A DNA stretch of 64,000 bases from Beijerinckia mobilis (GCF_000745425.1 NZ_JQJH01000006.1:1-64000); one strand, 5' to 3'; counted from the stretch's first letter, positions 25,436 to 35,558 are shown. Made by a program: numbers and translations. Notes: generated from the sequence alone by a model not told the origin.

Positions 25436-25894
25436 ATGACCATGGCCGAACCCACGGCGCAGGAGATCATCGCAACACTCGATCTCCTGCCGCATCCCGA
25501 AGGTGGCTATTATCGGGAAACTTTTCGCGATCCGCTCACGGATGGCGCGGGGCGTTCGCGGTCCAGCCTCATCTATTTTCTGCTGCCCGCCGGAGAGATT
25601 TCCGCCTGGCACCGGATCGACGCTGTCGAGACCTGGCATTTCTATGCCGGAGCACCACTGGAACTCCGCATCGCGGAAGCCGGCGTGACGGCCACACATC
25701 GCCTCGGCACCGATCTTCTGGCGGGAGAAGCCCCGCAAGTCATCGTTCCGCCTTTCGCATGGCAAAGCGCCCGCAGCCTCGGCGCGTGGACGGTGGTCGG
25801 ATGCAGCGTCGCCCCGGCTTTTCAATTTTCGGAATTCGAAATGGCGGATCCCGGCTGGGAGCCGGAACACGAGCTGCCCAAACAAGGCCTTTGA
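25436..25894 (+). CDS. DUF985 cupin-fold protein
   Basis: A 152-residue single-domain cupin of the DUF985 family. Recognisable elements are 'LLPHPEGGYYRETFRD', 'SLIYFLLPAGEISAWHRIDAVETWHFYAGAPLEL' (cupin histidines) and 'VIVPPFAWQSARSLGAWTVVGCSVAPAFQFSEFEMA', which are conserved through the family. Biochemical function is unknown for most members. The gene follows gloB in the same direction and could be cotranscribed. It converges with phaR. Confidence 0.85.
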   Translation: MTMAEPTAQEIIATLDLLPHPEGGYYRETFRDPLTDGAGRSRSSLIYFLLPAGEISAWHRIDAVETWHFYAGAPLELRIAEAGVTATHRLGTDLLAGEAPQVIVPPFAWQSARSLGAWTVVGCSVAPAFQFSEFEMADPGWEPEHELPKQGL

Positions 25895-25951
25895 GAAGGC
25901 CAACGCACAGGGCGTCCCGACCGCGCCTTATTTCAAGAAAGCCCGCGGATT

Positions 25952-26665
25952 TTATTCCTTGCGGCTAAGGCCCTCGATCCTTTTCTGCAATTCCTCGAGT
26001 TGCCGTTTCATCTCGTCGATTTCATTCTTTGGCTGGGGCGCGGCTGGCTGTGGCGATGCCTCGGCAACCGGCATGTTCGGAGGCACACTCACTCCCTGGG
26101 GCGTCGCCGCCATCGGCGGAGCAGAGACGTCTGGGATATTCGGGACCGGGGATTCCGCCTGCGGCAATCCAGGCGGCGTGCCGAAGGGCGAGAACATCGC
26201 CAGCGCCTGATTGAACACCGCCATATTCTTGCGTGTCTGTTCCTCAAGCGAACTGAAGAGCGGATTGGCGGCGATCGGCGCATTCAGCATCTGATCGCGA
26301 AACTTGCTCTGTTCGTTGGTGAGCTTGTCGATCGTGAATTCGAGATAGCTCGGCACCAGCATCTGCATGCTGTCGCCATAAAAACGAATCAATTGCCGCA
26401 GGAAGGCGATGGGGAGCAGGCTCTGGCCAACCTTGCTTTCCTGTTCGAAGATGATCTGTGCCAGAACCGAACGCGTAATGTCATCGCCGCTCTTGGCGTC
26501 ATAGACGACGAAATCCTCGCCGCTTTTGACCATGGCCGCGAGATCCTCGAGCGTGACATAGGCGCTCGTACCAGTGTTGTAGAGGCGGCGATTTGCGTAT
26601 TTCTTGATCGTGACGGGTTGCGAAGGCTGCTGCTTGTTCACGTTCATATCGTTCGTCTGAGCCAC
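25952..26665 (-). CDS. phaR: Polyhydroxyalkanoate synthesis repressor PhaR
   Basis: A 237-residue PHA-granule-associated repressor. The N-terminal DNA-binding domain (PHB_acc_N) is evident in 'VTIKKYANRRLYNTGTSAYVTLEDLAAMVKSGEDFVVYDAKSGDDITRSVLAQIIFEQE', and the PHB_acc repeat follows as 'LPIAFLRQLIRFYGDSMQMLVPSYLEFTIDKL'. A proline-rich linker leads to a short coiled coil at the C-terminus (IDEMKRQLEELQKRIEGLSRKE). PhaR binds nascent PHB granules and, when free, represses phasin and other pha genes. It is divergent from phaA, 700 bases away, as is usual in alphaproteobacteria. Confidence 0.94.
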   Translation of the reverse strand: MAQTNDMNVNKQQPSQPVTIKKYANRRLYNTGTSAYVTLEDLAAMVKSGEDFVVYDAKSGDDITRSVLAQIIFEQESKVGQSLLPIAFLRQLIRFYGDSMQMLVPSYLEFTIDKLTNEQSKFRDQMLNAPIAANPLFSSLEEQTRKNMAVFNQALAMFSPFGTPPGLPQAESPVPNIPDVSAPPMAATPQGVSVPPNMPVAEASPQPAAPQPKNEIDEMKRQLEELQKRIEGLSRKE

Positions 26666-27361
26666 GCTTTTATCCCTTCCGCCCCGACTGCCGCGGACAC
26701 CTGCCGCGATTCTTCGGCTTGAGCCGCTTGTGTCAGCCCGGAGAGTTCCGGGCGCCCCGGTTTAGACCATCTTCGATTTGAAGAGAATCGCCGAGCGATT
26801 CAAAATGTCTGGAACGATGCTGTTTGCCAGGCAAGCCGCTCCAAAGAGGGCCGCTCGCAGGGAAACCATTCGAAACCATCGAAATGGCGTCCCAATCAAA
26901 GCGCGCAGCTCGCGGGGAACATTTGTTCCGAATCGCGAGAAGCGCCGAATGCGGATTGGATACGCGCTCCACCCCATCATCGGGCGATCCCGGCACACTA
27001 TCATAAAAGGTCCCAATGGATCCCCTATGATTAAGCCGGACCGGCCCGGCAGTCGCCGGATCGCGCCGGTCTCACACTAGCGGCTCCAGATCCTCGAAAG
27101 ACACACCCATTGCCACCAAGGATAGGGGCTTTGGCGGCAGGTTCCAATCATTTTGAAGAGGATGTCTGCCGAAAGCGGTGTAGCAGGTCGAGACGATCCC
27201 GATTAGCGTGGGTGCCACTCTTGCCCTTTCCCGGCGCCGACGCAATCTATAAGCGGATATAACGTCTGCTGGGACGATGTCCGGAATATGGCTGGAGCCA
27301 TAGCCGGGATAGGGCAAGGTTTTGCTGTGACGCCCGATAGGGAAGTTGGGAGGATTCGGTT
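26666..27361. other. phaR-phaA intergenic region
   Basis: Nearly 700 bases between divergent phaR and phaA. At 26785-26801 there is a GAATCGC-cga-GCGATTC dyad followed by AAAATGTCT, a degenerate reverse copy of the composite repeat family. No gene is supported. Promoters for both genes and PhaR sites are expected here but cannot be pinned down by eye. Confidence 0.45.
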
Positions 27362-28537
27362 ATGTCGAGCGATGTCGTGATTGTGGGTGCGGGTCGCACC
27401 GCCGTCGGGTCCTTCAACGGCGCCTTTGGCACGGTGCCCGCTCATGAACTCGGCGCGGCAGTGATCAAGGCGACGCTGGAGCGCGCCAAGGTCGGGCCCG
27501 GCGAGGTCGATGAGGTTATTTTTGGTCAGGTGCTGACGGCGGCGACGGGTCAGAATCCGGTTCGTCAGGCTGCGATCAAGGCCGGTATTCCTGACAGCTC
27601 CACCGCCTGGACCGTCAACCAGGTCTGTGGATCCGGATTGCGCTCTGTCGCTCTCGGGATGCAGCAGATTGCCAATGGCGATGCCAAGATCATCGTCGCG
27701 GGCGGTCAGGAGAATATGTCCGTCTCGCCGCATGCGGCCTTCCTGCGTAGCGGCACCAAAATGGGCGATGTCAAATTCGTCGATACGATGATGCGCGACG
27801 GCCTGACCGACGCCTTCGCCAATTACCCGATGGGCAATACGGCGGAGCATATTGCCACCAAATGGCAGATCAGCCGTGAGGAACAGGATCAATTCGCCGT
27901 CGCCTCCCAGAACAAGGCCGAAGCGGCCCAGAAGGAAGGACGCTTCAACGAAGAGATCATTCCTTTCACCGTCGCCGGCAAGAAGGGCGATATCATCGTC
28001 GACAAGGATGAATATATCCGCCTTGGTGCGACGATCGAGGCGATGGCCAAGCTGAAGCCGGCCTTCGTCAAGGATGGAACCGTCACCGCCGGCAATTCTT
28101 CCGGCATCAACGATGGCGCCGCGGCCATCGTGCTGATGAGCGCCGACGAGGCTAAAGCGCGCGGCCTCACCCCGCTCGCCCGCATCGCCTCCTGGGCGAC
28201 GGCCGGCGTCGATCCGTCCCTCATGGGGTCTGGCCCCATCCCGGCTTCCCGCAAGGCCCTCGAAAAAGCCGGCTGGAAAGTCAAGGATCTCGATCTTGTG
28301 GAAGCCAATGAGGCTTTCGCCGCTCAAGCAATTGCCGTCAACAAGGACATGGGCTGGGATCCGTCCATCGTCAACGTCAATGGTGGAGCGATCGCGATCG
28401 GTCATCCGATCGGCGCCTCGGGTGCTCGCATTCTCGTGACCCTGCTTCACGAAATGAATCGCCGTGATGCGAAAAAGGGGATCGCCACCCTTTGCATCGG
28501 TGGCGGCATGGGCGTCGCCCTGACGGTCGAGCGCTAA
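27362..28537 (+). CDS. phaA: Acetyl-CoA acetyltransferase (beta-ketothiolase)
   Basis: First enzyme of PHB synthesis: it condenses two acetyl-CoA to acetoacetyl-CoA. The 391-residue thiolase contains the nucleophilic cysteine in '[14 protein letters not shown]', the '[21 protein letters not shown]' histidine block and the second cysteine in '[13 protein letters not shown]'. It ends 'VALTVER' as in Rhizobiales PhaA. The start ATGTCGAGC follows a GGAGGATTCG-type ribosome site. phaB follows 317 bases later with a strong stem-loop in between; no phaC is in the window. Confidence 0.96.
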   Translation: MSSDVVIVGAGRTAVGSFNGAFGTVPAHELGAAVIKATLERAKVGPGEVDEVIFGQVLTAATGQNPVRQAAIKAGIPDSSTAWTVNQVCGSGLRSVALGMQQIANGDAKIIVAGGQENMSVSPHAAFLRSGTKMGDVKFVDTMMRDGLTDAFANYPMGNTAEHIATKWQISREEQDQFAVASQNKAEAAQKEGRFNEEIIPFTVAGKKGDIIVDKDEYIRLGATIEAMAKLKPAFVKDGTVTAGNSSGINDGAAAIVLMSADEAKARGLTPLARIASWATAGVDPSLMGSGPIPASRKALEKAGWKVKDLDLVEANEAFAAQAIAVNKDMGWDPSIVNVNGGAIAIGHPIGASGARILVTLLHEMNRRDAKKGIATLCIGGGMGVALTVER

Positions 28538-28555
28538 ACTCTGCCTTTTGAAAGT

Positions 28556-28588
28556 CTGGCCTTGGCGGATTTCATCCGCCAAGGCCAG
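28556..28588 (+). terminator. Perfect 15-bp stem-loop after phaA
   Basis: CTGGCCTTGGCGGAT and its exact reverse complement, separated by TTC, begin 19 bases after the phaA stop. There is no U-tract, so it may act as a 3' mRNA stabiliser or partial terminator that uncouples phaA from phaB rather than as a classical intrinsic terminator. Confidence 0.65.
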
Positions 28589-28853
28589 CACTCGTGGCGG
28601 GAATGGCCCGGAATTTCCGTCCAGAAGATTTTCGCCCGCCAACACACAACTTATAGTTGAAATTTTTACCCCGTGCTTGGGAGCACTTGCCTTTAACGCA
28701 TGGCTGCCATGTTCTTGAAAGGCCCAGCGCTCTTTAAGAAAGGCTTGGATATTTCGTAGCTTTCATGGGACTTTTAAAAAACTAGTGGATGATTCTGCTC
28801 ATGCAAAAATGCATGAGTCCGAAGATATTCCTTGGGTGAAGAGGGGGGATGAT

Positions 28854-29579
28854 ATGGCACGCGTAGCAGTAGTTACCGGCGGCTCTCGCGGTATCGGCGC
28901 GGGAATATGCAAGGCGCTCAAGGCAGCGGGATATCAGGTCGCCGCAAACTATGCCGGCAATGATGAAGCCGCCGCCAAATTCAAGGAAGAAACGGGCATC
29001 CCCGTCTACAAATGGGACGTCGGCAATTACAAGGCCTGTAGCGAAGGCTTGGAACAGATAGCCAAAGACGTCGGCCCGGTTGACATTCTCGTCAACAATG
29101 CCGGCATCACCCGTGACGGCATGTTCCACAAGATGACGCCGGAACAATGGTATGACGTCATCAACACCAATCTGAACTCGCTGTTCAACATGACCCGCCC
29201 GGTGATCGAGGGCATGCGCGAGCGCGGTTTTGGCCGCATCGTCAACATTTCATCGATCAACGGTCAGAAAGGGCAGATGGGACAGACCAATTATTCCGCC
29301 GCCAAGGCGGGCGATCTTGGTTTCACCAAGGCACTGGCCCAGGAAAATGCCGTGAAAGGCATTACGGTCAATGCGATTTGCCCCGGTTATATCGCGACGG
29401 AAATGGTCCGTGCCATCCCCACCGAGGTCCTCGAAAAATCGATCTTGCCACAGATTCCCGTCCGTCGCCTCGGCGAGGTCGAGGAAATCGCCCGCGGTGT
29501 TTTGTTCCTCGTCGCGGAAGAAGCGGGTTTCATCACCGGCTCGACGCTGAGCATCAATGGTGGCCAGTTCTTCGTCTGA
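28854..29579 (+). CDS. phaB: Acetoacetyl-CoA reductase
   Basis: NADPH-dependent reductase giving (R)-3-hydroxybutyryl-CoA for PHB polymerisation. The 241-residue short-chain dehydrogenase has the cofactor loop 'VVTGGSRGIGAGI', 'NNAGITRDGMFHKM', and the Ser-Tyr-Lys triad in 'VNISSINGQKGQMGQTNYSAAKAG'. It is nearly identical in pattern to FabG but has the PhaB-type 'YKWDVGNYKAC' and 'GYIATEMVRAIP' segments. The frame is open from 28785, but MARVAVVTGG at 28854 lies behind a GAGGGGGGATGAT ribosome site and is the family start. Confidence 0.95.
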   Translation: MARVAVVTGGSRGIGAGICKALKAAGYQVAANYAGNDEAAAKFKEETGIPVYKWDVGNYKACSEGLEQIAKDVGPVDILVNNAGITRDGMFHKMTPEQWYDVINTNLNSLFNMTRPVIEGMRERGFGRIVNISSINGQKGQMGQTNYSAAKAGDLGFTKALAQENAVKGITVNAICPGYIATEMVRAIPTEVLEKSILPQIPVRRLGEVEEIARGVLFLVAEEAGFITGSTLSINGGQFFV

Positions 29580-29612
29580 GGAGCTCGGTTTCGAGAGGCA
29601 GACAAACGAATA

Positions 29613-29642
29613 CCCGCCGGACATGTTCGGCGGGCTTTTTTA
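29613..29642 (+). terminator. Intrinsic terminator after phaB
   Basis: CCCGCCG...CGGCGGG stem with an eight-base loop followed by CTTTTTTA, 33 bases after the phaB stop codon. Confidence 0.88.
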
Positions 29643-29768
29643 GGTTCTCATTTTCCTAAGAAATACGAGCGATTTTTTCCACTGCCCGAGACGCAGCACC
29701 GCTGGCGTGGTTCGCTCGCTTCAAAGGCCGGCCCGCGTCAGCACAGGCTGCAGTCGCGGCCATGAGCC

Positions 29769-29960
29769 TTACGCCTCTTCGCGAACCTTCGGCGTGAAGA
29801 CCTGACGGCCACGATACATGCCGGTTTTCAGGTCGACATGGTGCGGACGGCGCAGTTCTCCGGAATCCTTGTCTTCGATATAGGTCGGCGCCTTGATCGC
29901 ATCCGCCGAGCGGCGGAAACCGCGCTTCATGCGGGATGTTTTTCGTTTCGGAACGGCCAT
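29769..29960 (-). CDS. rpmF: 50S ribosomal protein L32
   Basis: 63-residue ribosomal protein with the universal N-terminus [18 protein letters not shown] and the usual alphaproteobacterial ending in PKVREEA. The zinc-binding cysteines of some L32 proteins are absent, as normal for this class (C-minus form). It lies alone, downstream of mtgA on the same strand. Confidence 0.97.
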   Translation of the reverse strand: MAVPKRKTSRMKRGFRRSADAIKAPTYIEDKDSGELRRPHHVDLKTGMYRGRQVFTPKVREEA

Positions 29961-30103
29961 GACGATATCTCGAAGGTTTTGTCACGCCCAAAGGGCGCGA
30001 GGAATCAGATGACGGCGCGAACCGTCGCGCCACGGAATGGAAACGGCCTGATACACAAAAAATGCACGTCTGGCTAGTGTTGAATCAGAGAAATCCTTCC
30101 AAT

Positions 30104-30826
30104 TCAATGCAGGCATTCCGTGTCCGCGCTTTCCGCCCGCCTGACGATGGTGCGGGTAAGGCGGCGTTGGAGCCCGGTTGGATGCGCCGCGTCGCGGTGG
30201 CGGGGATTGGGTAAAGCCGTGGCGAGCAGCGCCGCCTGATAACGGTCGAGCGCTTCGGCGCTTTTGCCAAAATAATGCTGCGCCGCCGCTTCCGCCCCGA
30301 AAATCCCTTCGCCCCATTCCGCAATATTCAGATAGACCTCCAGAATGCGGCGTTTCGGCCATACGGCGTCGATCAGCAAGGCGAGAGGAATTTCGATCCC
30401 CTTGCGAAGGAACGAGCGGCCGTTCCACAAAAACAGATTCTTGGCGGTCTGCATGGTCAGCGTCGAAGCCCCACGCGAGGGCTCACCCCCCTTGGCCCTA
30501 TCCAGGACATCCGAAAGCGCTTGCCAATCGACACCGTCATGCTCGCAAAAGCGGGCATCCTCCGACGCGATCACCGAGGCCGCCAGCAGGGGGGAGATGA
30601 GCGTGAGCGGTTTATAGACGCGTTCCACCGGCTCCCCCGTCAGGGTGCGTGAGAGCATGAGCGTCGATACAGGTGGAACGAAGCGATAGGCTGTGAGCAG
30701 AATGCCGAGAAGCAGTGCGAGCCCGAGCACCAGACCGAGACCCAGATAAAGGCTCAAGCGTGCGAGGAAACGGAAACGCGTCACGGCATGTCTCGGAGAA
30801 AGCGCGAAAGCCGAAGAATCCGCCAA
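30104..30826 (-). CDS. mtgA: Monofunctional biosynthetic peptidoglycan transglycosylase
   Basis: A 240-residue inner-membrane glycosyltransferase of family GT51 that polymerises lipid II into glycan strands. A single N-terminal membrane helix spans about residues 22-48. Catalytic motif 1 is 'VIASEDARFCEHDGVDW' with the essential glutamate, followed by 'RGASTLTMQTAKNLFLWNGRSFLRKGIEIPLAL' and 'KRRILEVYLNIAEWGEGIFGAEAAAQHYFGKSA'. There is no transpeptidase domain, which separates it from class A PBPs. It is divergent from ispA with about 90 bases between starts. Confidence 0.95.
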   Translation of the reverse strand: MADSSAFALSPRHAVTRFRFLARLSLYLGLGLVLGLALLLGILLTAYRFVPPVSTLMLSRTLTGEPVERVYKPLTLISPLLAASVIASEDARFCEHDGVDWQALSDVLDRAKGGEPSRGASTLTMQTAKNLFLWNGRSFLRKGIEIPLALLIDAVWPKRRILEVYLNIAEWGEGIFGAEAAAQHYFGKSAEALDRYQAALLATALPNPRHRDAAHPTGLQRRLTRTIVRRAESADTECLH

Positions 30827-30918
30827 AGAGAATCTGACAAGAAGAATCTACCAAGCAGCCTTGACCGATCCGCTGCGATGAGGCAAGCCGAACCTCGATC
30901 TTGGCATATGGAGAGGCA

Positions 30919-31851
30919 ATGACCAGCGGCATCCCGGCGGACGATTTTCAGCAACGACTGACCGAAGTCGCCGAGGCGACGGAAAAGACGCTCGATCAAT
31001 TGCTCGGCCTTTCCCCGCAGCCCGGGGAGACCTTGCGGCCAAAGCGTTTCATGGAGGCCATGCGCTATGCCAGCCTTGGTGGCGGCAAAAGGCTGCGGCC
31101 CTTCCTGCTGATCGAAACCGCGCGGCTGTTCGGTATCGAGGGACAGGGCGTGCTGCGGGCCGCCTCCGCGCTGGAGATGATCCATTGCTACTCTCTCGTC
31201 CATGACGATCTTCCGGCGCTCGACAATGACGATCTGCGCCGTGGCCGCCCGACGACCCACAAGGCCTTCGACGAAGCGACTGCCATTCTCGTCGGTGACG
31301 GCCTGCTCACCTATGCCTTCGATGTCCTGGCCGATCCCGCGACTCATCCCGATCCGGCGATTCGCATCGAACTCGTGCTGGCGCTCGCCCGCTCCTCGGG
31401 CATCGGCGGCATGGTCGGCGGCCAGGTCCTCGACCTGGAAGCAGAACAGGCCAAGGAGCCGCATACGGCCGAAGCCGTCATCGAATTGCAATCCATGAAG
31501 ACCGGTGCGCTTTTGCATTATGCGGTGATCGCCGGGGCGATCTTTGCCGGCGCCTCGGCTCAGGCGCGGCAAGCGCTCTCCGATTATGGCAAAGCGCTGG
31601 GCGCGGCATTTCAGGTTGCCGACGACATCCTCGACGTCGAGGCCGATACCGAAGCGCTGGGGAAGAAAACCGGCAAGGACGCCGATCGCAACAAGGCGAC
31701 CCTCGTCGCGTCGCTGGGGCTCGAAGCCGCGCGCAAACGCCGCGATACGCTGGCCGCAGAAGCAATCGCCGCACTCGATTCCTTTCCCGAGGGACAAAGC
31801 GCAACCATTCTGAAGGAAGCCGCACGCTTCGCCGCGACGCGCAAGAGTTGA
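30919..31851 (+). CDS. ispA: Farnesyl diphosphate synthase
   Basis: A 310-residue trans-prenyltransferase that builds farnesyl diphosphate from IPP and DMAPP. The first aspartate-rich motif is 'HDDLPALDNDDLRRGRPT' (bacterial FPPS type with the two-residue insertion, DDxxxxD) and the second is 'QVADDILDV'. The 'GGKRLRPFLL' and 'GQVLDLEAE' blocks are also present. The frame opens with a TTG at 30901, but the ATG at 30919 with GGAGAGGC before it is the better start. Together with ispG it belongs to isoprenoid synthesis; dxs, a common neighbour, is not here. Confidence 0.94.
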   Translation: MTSGIPADDFQQRLTEVAEATEKTLDQLLGLSPQPGETLRPKRFMEAMRYASLGGGKRLRPFLLIETARLFGIEGQGVLRAASALEMIHCYSLVHDDLPALDNDDLRRGRPTTHKAFDEATAILVGDGLLTYAFDVLADPATHPDPAIRIELVLALARSSGIGGMVGGQVLDLEAEQAKEPHTAEAVIELQSMKTGALLHYAVIAGAIFAGASAQARQALSDYGKALGAAFQVADDILDVEADTEALGKKTGKDADRNKATLVASLGLEAARKRRDTLAAEAIAALDSFPEGQSATILKEAARFAATRKS

Positions 31852-31909
31852 ACGGCCAACGCCCCATGCACCTTCCTCAGCCATTTTCCTTTCATAAGAT
31901 CAGGGACTA

Positions 31910-32638
31910 ATGGCTGAGCAGCCCGCCGATAGGCTTCCTTTATGGCTCCGGCTGCTCCTGCACAGGATCGTATCCCCCTATCGGATCAGCCGCGCCCATC
32001 CGCGCCTTTTCGCCGGTTTCCTGGCGGGCATTGGGAGCATTTGGTTTCTGCCTCCCTTTCTACAAGCCAATGCCAAAGCCCTATGTGCCTGGAACATCGG
32101 CATGTGGGTCTATTTTCTGCTTTCATACTTCATGATTCACGGCGCCGATCCGGCCAGCATGCGGCGGCGCGCCAAAGCGACGGATGAAGGCAAGGTCTTC
32201 ATTCTCACTTTGTCGGCGCTGGCGTCCTTCGCGGCCATAGCCGCCATCGTGCTGGAACTCACCAGCACCAAAGGCGACCCGCATACGCAACCCACCTGGC
32301 ATTTTCTTTTGGCGGGCGTGACGATTCTCAACGCCTGGTTCTTCATCCATCTCAGTTTTGCGCTGCATTACGCGCATGAATACTACGACGCCTTCGAGAA
32401 AGAACCGCTCAAAGAGGCCAAGGATCGGGGCGGCCTGGTCTTTCCCGGCACGGAAGACCCGGATTATTACGATTTCCTCTATTTCTCTTTTGTCATCGGC
32501 GTCGCGTCGCAGACCGCCGATGTCGGGCTTTCGTCGCGCTATATGCGACGCATCGCGCTTGTTCACTGCGTGCTCGCGTTTTTCTTCAACAGCGCGGTTC
32601 TGGCCCTCACGGTGAATATTGTCGCCGGCCTCTTGTAG
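31910..32638 (+). CDS. DUF1345 membrane protein
   Basis: A 242-residue membrane protein with five predicted helices. DUF1345 features include 'RPHPRLFAGFLAGIG'-like N-terminus (here SRAHPRLFAGFLAGIGSIWFLP), 'ILTLSALASFAAIAAIVLEL', 'FIHLSFALHYAHEYY' and the diagnostic 'DPDYYDFLYFSFVIGVASQTADVGLSSRYMRRIALVHCVLAFFFNSAVLALTVN'. The family has no known function. It is read in the same direction as ispA, 58 bases downstream, and may be cotranscribed. Confidence 0.85.
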   Translation: MAEQPADRLPLWLRLLLHRIVSPYRISRAHPRLFAGFLAGIGSIWFLPPFLQANAKALCAWNIGMWVYFLLSYFMIHGADPASMRRRAKATDEGKVFILTLSALASFAAIAAIVLELTSTKGDPHTQPTWHFLLAGVTILNAWFFIHLSFALHYAHEYYDAFEKEPLKEAKDRGGLVFPGTEDPDYYDFLYFSFVIGVASQTADVGLSSRYMRRIALVHCVLAFFFNSAVLALTVNIVAGLL

Positions 32639-32989
32639 AAGACCTCCCAAAGGCAGAGGGAGCGGCCGCAAACACCGTCTCTTTTACGAAGGGGATCCGG
32701 AACCATCCGCCAGGGAACGAGCCACCAAGCATCACCCTTCGTCGGCCTCACGAGAATGCGCATCGTGGTTTAGGCGCCAGCCGTTGTTCGCGAAAAGCGA
32801 GCCCCATTTTGCACCAAGGCTGATACGCCTTCAATCCTTCGGATGCCGGCGTCGCACCAGCCGCAGGCATTCCATAATTTCTCGAATCGCCAGATTTGCA
32901 GCGAGGCCGTAGAGCCGCAACCTACATTCTCCGGCCAGCTTGATTACGCCGCCCGCGTCAGAAAAAGCCGGCAGCCAGCCGACAAACAA
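32639..32989. other. Gap between convergent DUF1345 and M23 peptidase genes
   Basis: 350 bases between two gene ends. No convincing hairpin terminator, RNA or small gene could be recognised. Confidence 0.35.
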
Positions 32990-35074
32990 TTAGGGGATGG
33001 CAGCGGTCCGTCCACGCCCGCCGTTGCGGTCAGCGACAATCGCATTGGACGCACTGGCATTCGGAGCCAGCGAAAGAAGGCCGTCGATTCTTTCCTTCTC
33101 GCGTTTGAATTTCCCGAGCATCGCGCCGTCGAATTCGCGCGTCTGGGCCAGTTTCACGCGCAGCGGATCGACGAAATGGCCGTTGACGATGACTTCGTAA
33201 TGCAGGTGCGGGCCGGTCGCGAGTCCCGTCTGGCCAAGATAGCCGATGACTTGCCCCTGACGGACTCTTTGTCCCTCAGAGATGCCCTTGGCGAATCCGG
33301 ACATGTGATTATAGGTGGTGATATAGCCGTTGACGTGCTGGATTTCGACGCGGCGGCCATAGCCTGAATCCCACGCGGCCTTGAGAATCGTCCCATTTCC
33401 CGCAGCAAAAATCGGTGTGCCGATGGGCGCCGCCCAATCGACGCCGGTATGCGGACGCGAATAGCCGAGAATGGGATGAAAACGGGTGCCGAAACCGGAT
33501 GTCATCTTTTCGGCGACGAGCGGTACACGCACCAGGAATTTGCGTGTCGAACGGCCGTTCTGATCGTAATAATCAATGCTGGCGTCGTCCGGTGTCTGGA
33601 AACGGTAATAACGGAATGTTTCGTTGCGCGTCGTCACCGTCGCATAAAGCAGTTCCGGTAGATGATCGCCTTCCTCGGCCTCATCATAGAAAGCGGAAAA
33701 GGAATCGCCCGCTGCGACACTGCGCTGGAAATCCACATCATTGGCGAAGATCCGCACGAGGTCATCAATGAGGCGCTGCGGAATGTCCTGTTTCATCGCC
33801 GTCTCATAGAGTGACTCATAGAGCCGCATGCCGCCATCATCGTCACTTTCATCGTCGTGACTCCGCCGCCGGGCGACCGGCTCCTCGTCACGCGATGCAA
33901 CCCGCATATAACTGCCCTGGTCGTTGACCGCGATTGCCGCTTCGAGCGTCTCGTCGGAATAAACCGACAATCGCGCGAGCTGGATATCCTGACTTTGCTC
34001 GTCGGACGCGACGAACAACAGTTTCAGACGCCGCCCCTCTGCGACAGCGGCTTCGCCGCGCCGGGCCCCGAATGCCGCAACGATTGCGCGGATCCTTTCC
34101 TTCGGGAGGCCGAATTTCTGCAGCACATCATCAAGAACCTCGCCATGCCGTAGCACCACGAGCTTCTCTCCAACCAGCGGCGAAGGCTGCGGCGGCGTCA
34201 ACGACCGCGCGACCACGGTCACATTCTCCGGCACCATACGCACATCGATTGATGAGAAAGCCGTGTTGAGCCCTCCCGCTTCGGGAGTGGCATAAGCGAG
34301 AACACCGGAAGGATTACCGTGGCCGAGCGCATGTCCGATCCCGATGGCGAGCGGGTTGGCCTTGCTGGTACGCATCAAGAGCATCTGAGGCGGCAGGGAC
34401 AGAGGCTTCGTCCCCGCATTCATCGTGTTCTTGATTTGCTCCGCCAGTTGCGCCTGTACTTCCTCCTGCGACAACACCGCCTGGCCGGAAAGCGGCTGGC
34501 CGGTGAGATCATGCAGAGCCCAGGAGACTTCCGCATCATCCTGAACAGGCTCTTGCGGTACATCAATGGGGTTGCGCGCATCCGCCAGCAGTTTCAACGG
34601 ATTGAAGGGTGGAATTTCCTCGGCAAACCCGGCGCTTGCCCGCAGCAGCGTGGTTTCGACGCGGGTGAATTGATGTGTCTTTACGACTTCCTTTTCGCCG
34701 ACCTTGATGGTCACCGGCGCATGAAACGACTGTTTGGCGGCGACAATGTCCACCGCTTTCACCAAACGATCGGCCTTACGCCCGTTGATGCCGCTCTCCT
34801 GCGCCATCTCCTTCCGCAATGGGGCCGCCAGCATTGGCGCCTCGGCAAAATGCGATTGATGATCGAAAGCAGCGTAAATGGCGGCGCCGATAAGCCCGGC
34901 TCCCGTAAGGCCAGTCAGAATGGTGCCACACAGCCAGCGCAGGGAAATCTGGCGACGGTCGAAGAGATCCTGGCGCTCGCCATCCGTATCGATTGCTGGC
35001 TCATTGCCGAGATCGGCTAAGCCGGTACGGCCATCCATCCGTCGATACGAAATCAGATTATGCATTCGCGCCAC
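32990..35074 (-). CDS. M23 family metallopeptidase (LytM domain)
   Basis: A 694-residue cell-envelope protein with a cytoplasmic N-terminus of about 45 residues, one membrane helix (about 46-70, TILTGLTGAGLIGAAIYAAF) and a long periplasmic part. The C-terminal LytM domain has the zinc ligands in 'HPILGYSRPHTGVDWAAPIGTPI' (HxxxD) and 'GPHLHYEVIVNG' (HxH). All key residues are present, so activity against peptidoglycan cross-bridges is likely. The middle ~330 residues carry an OapA/LysM-like region ('VVLRHGEVLDDVLQKFGLPKERIRAIVAAF'). Such large M23 proteins in Rhizobiales take part in cell elongation or division. It appears monocistronic. Confidence 0.9.
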   Translation of the reverse strand: MARMHNLISYRRMDGRTGLADLGNEPAIDTDGERQDLFDRRQISLRWLCGTILTGLTGAGLIGAAIYAAFDHQSHFAEAPMLAAPLRKEMAQESGINGRKADRLVKAVDIVAAKQSFHAPVTIKVGEKEVVKTHQFTRVETTLLRASAGFAEEIPPFNPLKLLADARNPIDVPQEPVQDDAEVSWALHDLTGQPLSGQAVLSQEEVQAQLAEQIKNTMNAGTKPLSLPPQMLLMRTSKANPLAIGIGHALGHGNPSGVLAYATPEAGGLNTAFSSIDVRMVPENVTVVARSLTPPQPSPLVGEKLVVLRHGEVLDDVLQKFGLPKERIRAIVAAFGARRGEAAVAEGRRLKLLFVASDEQSQDIQLARLSVYSDETLEAAIAVNDQGSYMRVASRDEEPVARRRSHDDESDDDGGMRLYESLYETAMKQDIPQRLIDDLVRIFANDVDFQRSVAAGDSFSAFYDEAEEGDHLPELLYATVTTRNETFRYYRFQTPDDASIDYYDQNGRSTRKFLVRVPLVAEKMTSGFGTRFHPILGYSRPHTGVDWAAPIGTPIFAAGNGTILKAAWDSGYGRRVEIQHVNGYITTYNHMSGFAKGISEGQRVRQGQVIGYLGQTGLATGPHLHYEVIVNGHFVDPLRVKLAQTREFDGAMLGKFKREKERIDGLLSLAPNASASNAIVADRNGGRGRTAAIP

Positions 35075-35558
35075 TCAGCCGCAAGAGCGGTTCTCCTTTC
35101 GGTCAATTCGCGGACCATAACCGTCGCCTCACGATTTTCCAAATGGTTTCAGCCCTTTTCTACCGACCGGTCCAGCAGGAAGCCCATGCAACCGAAACGC
35201 GCTTTCGGATCAAACCATAGAAAGCTTGCGCGAGCCTGCGGTGCGACGACAAGCTTGAAGGCAGCACGCGCAATAAATCTTCATGCCGCGTTCCACCCAA
35301 TAGCTGGCATCTTGCTGCCTGCTAGGTTGAGGCCAGATCACGCCGGCGCAATACGGAATTGCCGTTGGGCCCGCCCCCCCCTGATTGAGAGATGCGAGCC
35401 GCGATCGGCCGCTCGATGCGGCAGAGGCACAACGCTAGGCTTGGATTATTCCCCTGCTCCCGTTTAGAGCCTAGAAAATGGCTCAAATACGGCGGTCCGT
35501 CAGGGATGCGCCCTGGCATCACGCATAAGCAAGAGAGGTCACGAATATTCAAGTCCGC

